Positions 62,042 to 64,000 of a stretch of 64,000 bases of DNA are shown piece after piece (the stretch's first letter is position 1; every line of letters starts with the position of its first letter). The notes below the pieces were generated by a model. It was not told the origin of the DNA, ran no database searches, and saw only the letters and a program-made list of their open reading frames with translations. The translations under genes were made by a program, and so were the position numbers. Source of the stretch: Methylorubrum populi (GTDB taxonomy: Bacteria > Pseudomonadota > Alphaproteobacteria > Rhizobiales > Beijerinckiaceae); the NCBI GenBank assembly GCA_020741775.1, contig DYYG01000037.1, forward strand, positions 172,137-236,136. Direction: 5' to 3'.

Positions 62042-63316
62042 TCAGGCGTTGCGGGCTGCCGCCGTCCGTCCGTGCCCAGCCGGACCGGCGCGGCCTTCCG
62101 CGAGAAGTGACAGGGCCCAGATCGCGAGGCCTCCGAGCGCCAGGGCGACGCCGACCCAGCCGGTCGCGGGAAGGCCGAACCCGGCCGTGAGGGCAAGGCC
62201 GGCGAGCCAGGGGCCGAGTGCATTCGCGACGTTGAAGGCAGAGTGGTTCAGGGCGGCGGCCAACGTCTGTGCGTCCTCGGCCACATCCATCAGGCGGGTC
62301 TGCAGGATGGTGGCGAGGCCGCAGCCGCAGCCGATCAGGAACACCACCGGCGTCAGCGTCCACAGGCTCGCCGAGGCTGCCGGATACAGGGCGAGCGCGG
62401 CCGCGCTCCAGACCAGCGTCGCCCCGGCGGCCGGCATCTGCGCACGGTCGGCCGCCCAGGCGCAGACCAGATTGCCGAGGGTCATGCCGAGCCCGAACAC
62501 GGCGAGGACGGCCGGAATCGCGGCCGGCCCGGCATGGGTCACATCCAGCAGGGTCGAGGCGAGATAGGTATAGACCGAGAACAGGCCGCCGAAGCCGATC
62601 GCGCCGGTCGCGAGCGTCAGCCAGACTTGGCCGCGCCGCAACGCTCCGAGTTCGCGCAGGGGGCTCGCGCCCTCGGCGGGGGCACCGAGGGGGGCATGGA
62701 CCCGCACCAGAAAGGCGGTGAGCAGGGCGAGCAGGGCCACGAGGCCGAAGCTCCAGCGCCAGCCGGCGAGTTGGCCGATGCCGTTGGCGAGCGGCACGCC
62801 GACCACGGTGGCGATGGTCAGCCCGAGGATCACCCGCGATACCGCCTGGGAACGTCGTTCGCGCGGCACCAGCGAGGCGGCGACCAGGGCCGCGACGCCG
62901 AAATAGGCGCCGTGCGGCAGGCCCGCGAGAAAGCGGAAGACCAGCATCCCGCCATAACTCGGAGCCAACGCCGAGAGCCCGTTTCCGAGCGCGAACAGCA
63001 CCATCAGGCCGACGAGGAGCGTGCGCCGGGCGATCTTGGCGGCCAGCACCGCGATGACGGGGGCGCCGACCACGACACCGAGGGCATAGGCGCTGATCAC
63101 ATGGCCGGCGGTCGGCGCATCGATGCCGAGATCGGGCGCGAAGGCCGGCAGCAGGCTCATGGCGGCGAATTCGGTGGTGCCGATGGCGAAGCCGCCCATG
63201 GCCAGGGCGGCGAGGACGAGCGTCGGCTGGGATCCCTCCTGAGCGGCCGTCGCCGGGGCGGCGGGCGCCGCCTCCGCGTCGAGCGGGGTGGTCTCGGGCA
63301 GATCGACAAGAGTCAT
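62042..63316 (-). CDS. MFS transporter (DHA1-type drug or sugar efflux)
   Basis: A 424-residue inner-membrane protein with 12 predicted helices. The cytoplasmic N-terminus of about 35 residues precedes FAIGTTEFAAMSLLPAFAPDLG, which is typical of the AraJ/YdhP-like DHA1 group. Loop motifs AKIARRTLLVG and RFLAGLPHGAYFGVAALVAASLVP are visible. It probably exports small molecules using the proton gradient; the substrate is unknown. The ATG at 63316 is chosen because the frame upstream to 63580 has no membrane-protein or conserved character. Confidence 0.9.
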   Translation of the reverse strand: MTLVDLPETTPLDAEAAPAAPATAAQEGSQPTLVLAALAMGGFAIGTTEFAAMSLLPAFAPDLGIDAPTAGHVISAYALGVVVGAPVIAVLAAKIARRTLLVGLMVLFALGNGLSALAPSYGGMLVFRFLAGLPHGAYFGVAALVAASLVPRERRSQAVSRVILGLTIATVVGVPLANGIGQLAGWRWSFGLVALLALLTAFLVRVHAPLGAPAEGASPLRELGALRRGQVWLTLATGAIGFGGLFSVYTYLASTLLDVTHAGPAAIPAVLAVFGLGMTLGNLVCAWAADRAQMPAAGATLVWSAAALALYPAASASLWTLTPVVFLIGCGCGLATILQTRLMDVAEDAQTLAAALNHSAFNVANALGPWLAGLALTAGFGLPATGWVGVALALGGLAIWALSLLAEGRAGPAGHGRTAAARNA

Positions 63317-63391
63317 CGGGCAGCTCTGGGGCAGCTCTGACAGGGTGTTTCCGGCCGCCGCGCCGGGCGGGGCAGCGTGGATCGGGGCGAG

Positions 63392-63565
63392 ATGGCTCAG
63401 CCCTTGGGGCGTGTTGCCGAGAAAGTCACGGTCTTCGGTTCGCGTCCGTCGCTCACGATGCCGGTGCCGTCGAGCCAGGCAGGGAACGTGCCGGTGGAGG
63501 CGGACCTCCTCCAGCTCGATGCGGGCGAAAGCTACAGGCTCCGTAAGCGGAGTCTCATACTGTGA
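63392..63565 (+). CDS. Possible small protein
   Basis: A 57-residue frame starting MAQPLGRVAEKVTVFGSRPS, preceded by GGGGCGAG. Its middle and end (VPVEADLLQLDAGESYRLRKRS) look protein-like. No family is recognised, and it lies alone upstream of the divergent MFS gene. Confidence 0.3.
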   Translation: MAQPLGRVAEKVTVFGSRPSLTMPVPSSQAGNVPVEADLLQLDAGESYRLRKRSLIL

Positions 63566-63618
63566 CCTCTGAGGGATCAACAGGCCGAGCAGCGGGTGAC
63601 TGGCCAGCTACTGGTGAC

Positions 63619-63748
63619 TGTGGACAACACAAGGCTGCCCTTTTGTTCCCCGTTCATCGGAGGCTCCGGCGCCCTGTGGATGGAAAAAATTCAAGCGCGA
63701 TTTTTCACAGGGGTGGCGTCACTTAGATGAACGCTCCGGTTATCCACA
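63619..63748. other. Cluster of DnaA-box-like sequences in a gene-free region
   Basis: The 318-base stretch 63566-63883 has no gene. TTATCCACA at 63740-63748 is a perfect DnaA box, and TTTTTCACA at 63701-63709 fits the TTWTNCACA consensus. TGTGGACAA at 63619-63627 and TGTGGATGG at 63675-63683 are weaker reverse-strand matches. The DNA between them includes runs of A and T. GGTGACTG occurs twice just before (63595, 63613). It could be part of an origin or a DnaA-controlled promoter. Confidence 0.4.
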
Positions 63749-63870
63749 GATTTTACAACTGAAGCCACTACATCTAGCGCGGAACCCAGGTAGCCGGCAC
63801 TAGTTATTGACGCTGGCTGGTCCCGTCCTGCATTATCTGACTACCGATTCGAGAGAGTCGGGGCAGGCTA

Positions 63871-64000
63871 GAGCATTTTCCGTTTAATCTGGATCGTATC
63901 CTGCCGCGGCGAAGAAGTTGGCGCACTCGTCTGGCGTGACGGTGTCGATGAGCCGTCCGATGGCCGACCATAGCCCTTCGACGGTGCGCTCAGCGGCCTT
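63871..64000 (-). mobile_element. IS630-family insertion element, one end
   Basis: The element end is placed at GAGCATTTTCC directly after a CTA (63868-63870), consistent with the TA target of IS630/Tc1 elements. It contains the 3' end of a transposase gene and continues past the window. The exact inverted repeat cannot be checked without the other end. Confidence 0.6.
63884..64000 (-). CDS. IS630-family transposase, C-terminal fragment
   Basis: The last 38 codons read AAERTVEGLWSAIGRL, then TPDECANFFAAAGYD, ending in TAA. This is the conserved end of IS630-type DDE transposases from alphaproteobacteria. The catalytic part lies outside the window, so whether the copy is intact cannot be judged. 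Confidence 0.75.
   Translation of the reverse strand, partial: KAAERTVEGLWSAIGRLIDTVTPDECANFFAAAGYDPD

Noticed and set aside
1..64000. CRISPR arrays, rRNA, tRNA, prophage or restriction-modification genes
   Set aside because: No regularly spaced short repeats, no structural RNA signatures and no phage, integrase or methylase-nuclease proteins were seen on either strand.

Overview
The window reads as a chromosomal segment of a GC-rich alphaproteobacterium, most likely a Methylobacterium or Methylorubrum (order Hyphomicrobiales). The case rests on the GC-rich codon use, the fliJ-fliI / ctrA neighbourhood with CtrA-type TTAA sites and clustered GANTC methylation sites, the MaeB-type malic enzyme, and an IS630-type transposase end. 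Genus assignment is inference; no rRNA or tRNA gene was seen.

Region by region. (1) Positions 1-5141, minus strand: a sugar and glycosyltransferase operon (tandem GT2 enzyme, rfbF, rfbG, C-methyltransferase running off the edge) that points to a CDP-derived, C-methylated deoxysugar on a surface glycan. (2) 5.2-9.4 kb: small regulators and housekeeping genes (MarR, an SDR/ArsR divergent pair with a clean palindromic operator, two unknown overlapping small genes, a VanX-type dipeptidase, CrcB). (3) 9.4-13.3 kb: a three-subunit molybdenum aldehyde oxidoreductase (PaoABC type). (4) 13.5-24.5 kb: an M20 dipeptidase, a translationally coupled glycosyltransferase operon (15054-20621), gamma-carbonic anhydrase and Tex. 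(5) 24.5-27 kb: kpsT-kpsE polysaccharide export genes without a permease gene. (6) 27-37 kb: motility and cell cycle (flhA, a chemoreceptor, fliJ, fliI, ctrA). (7) 37-40 kb: DUF3297, an acyltransferase and maeB.

(8) 40-58.3 kb looks the most accessory. It has a 1080-residue double glycosyltransferase, a visibly AT-richer stretch with an orphan LuxR-type regulator, and then a type I secretion operon: ABC exporter, HlyD adaptor and a 3145-residue repeat protein. That protein consists of cadherin/VCBS-like repeats, an inserted lectin-like module, and a C-terminal run of seven DFGxxQGW units that I read as a seven-bladed beta-propeller. (9) 58.3-64 kb: an unknown protein, a multi-PAS hybrid histidine kinase, an MFS exporter, a cluster of DnaA-box-like sequences, and the end of an IS630-family element at the right edge.

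Themes that tie genes together: surface polysaccharide synthesis and export (regions 1, 4, 5, 8), a giant secreted adhesin with its own transporter, and CtrA-linked flagellar control. The strongest candidate for something poorly described is the C-terminal seven-repeat module of the giant secreted protein.
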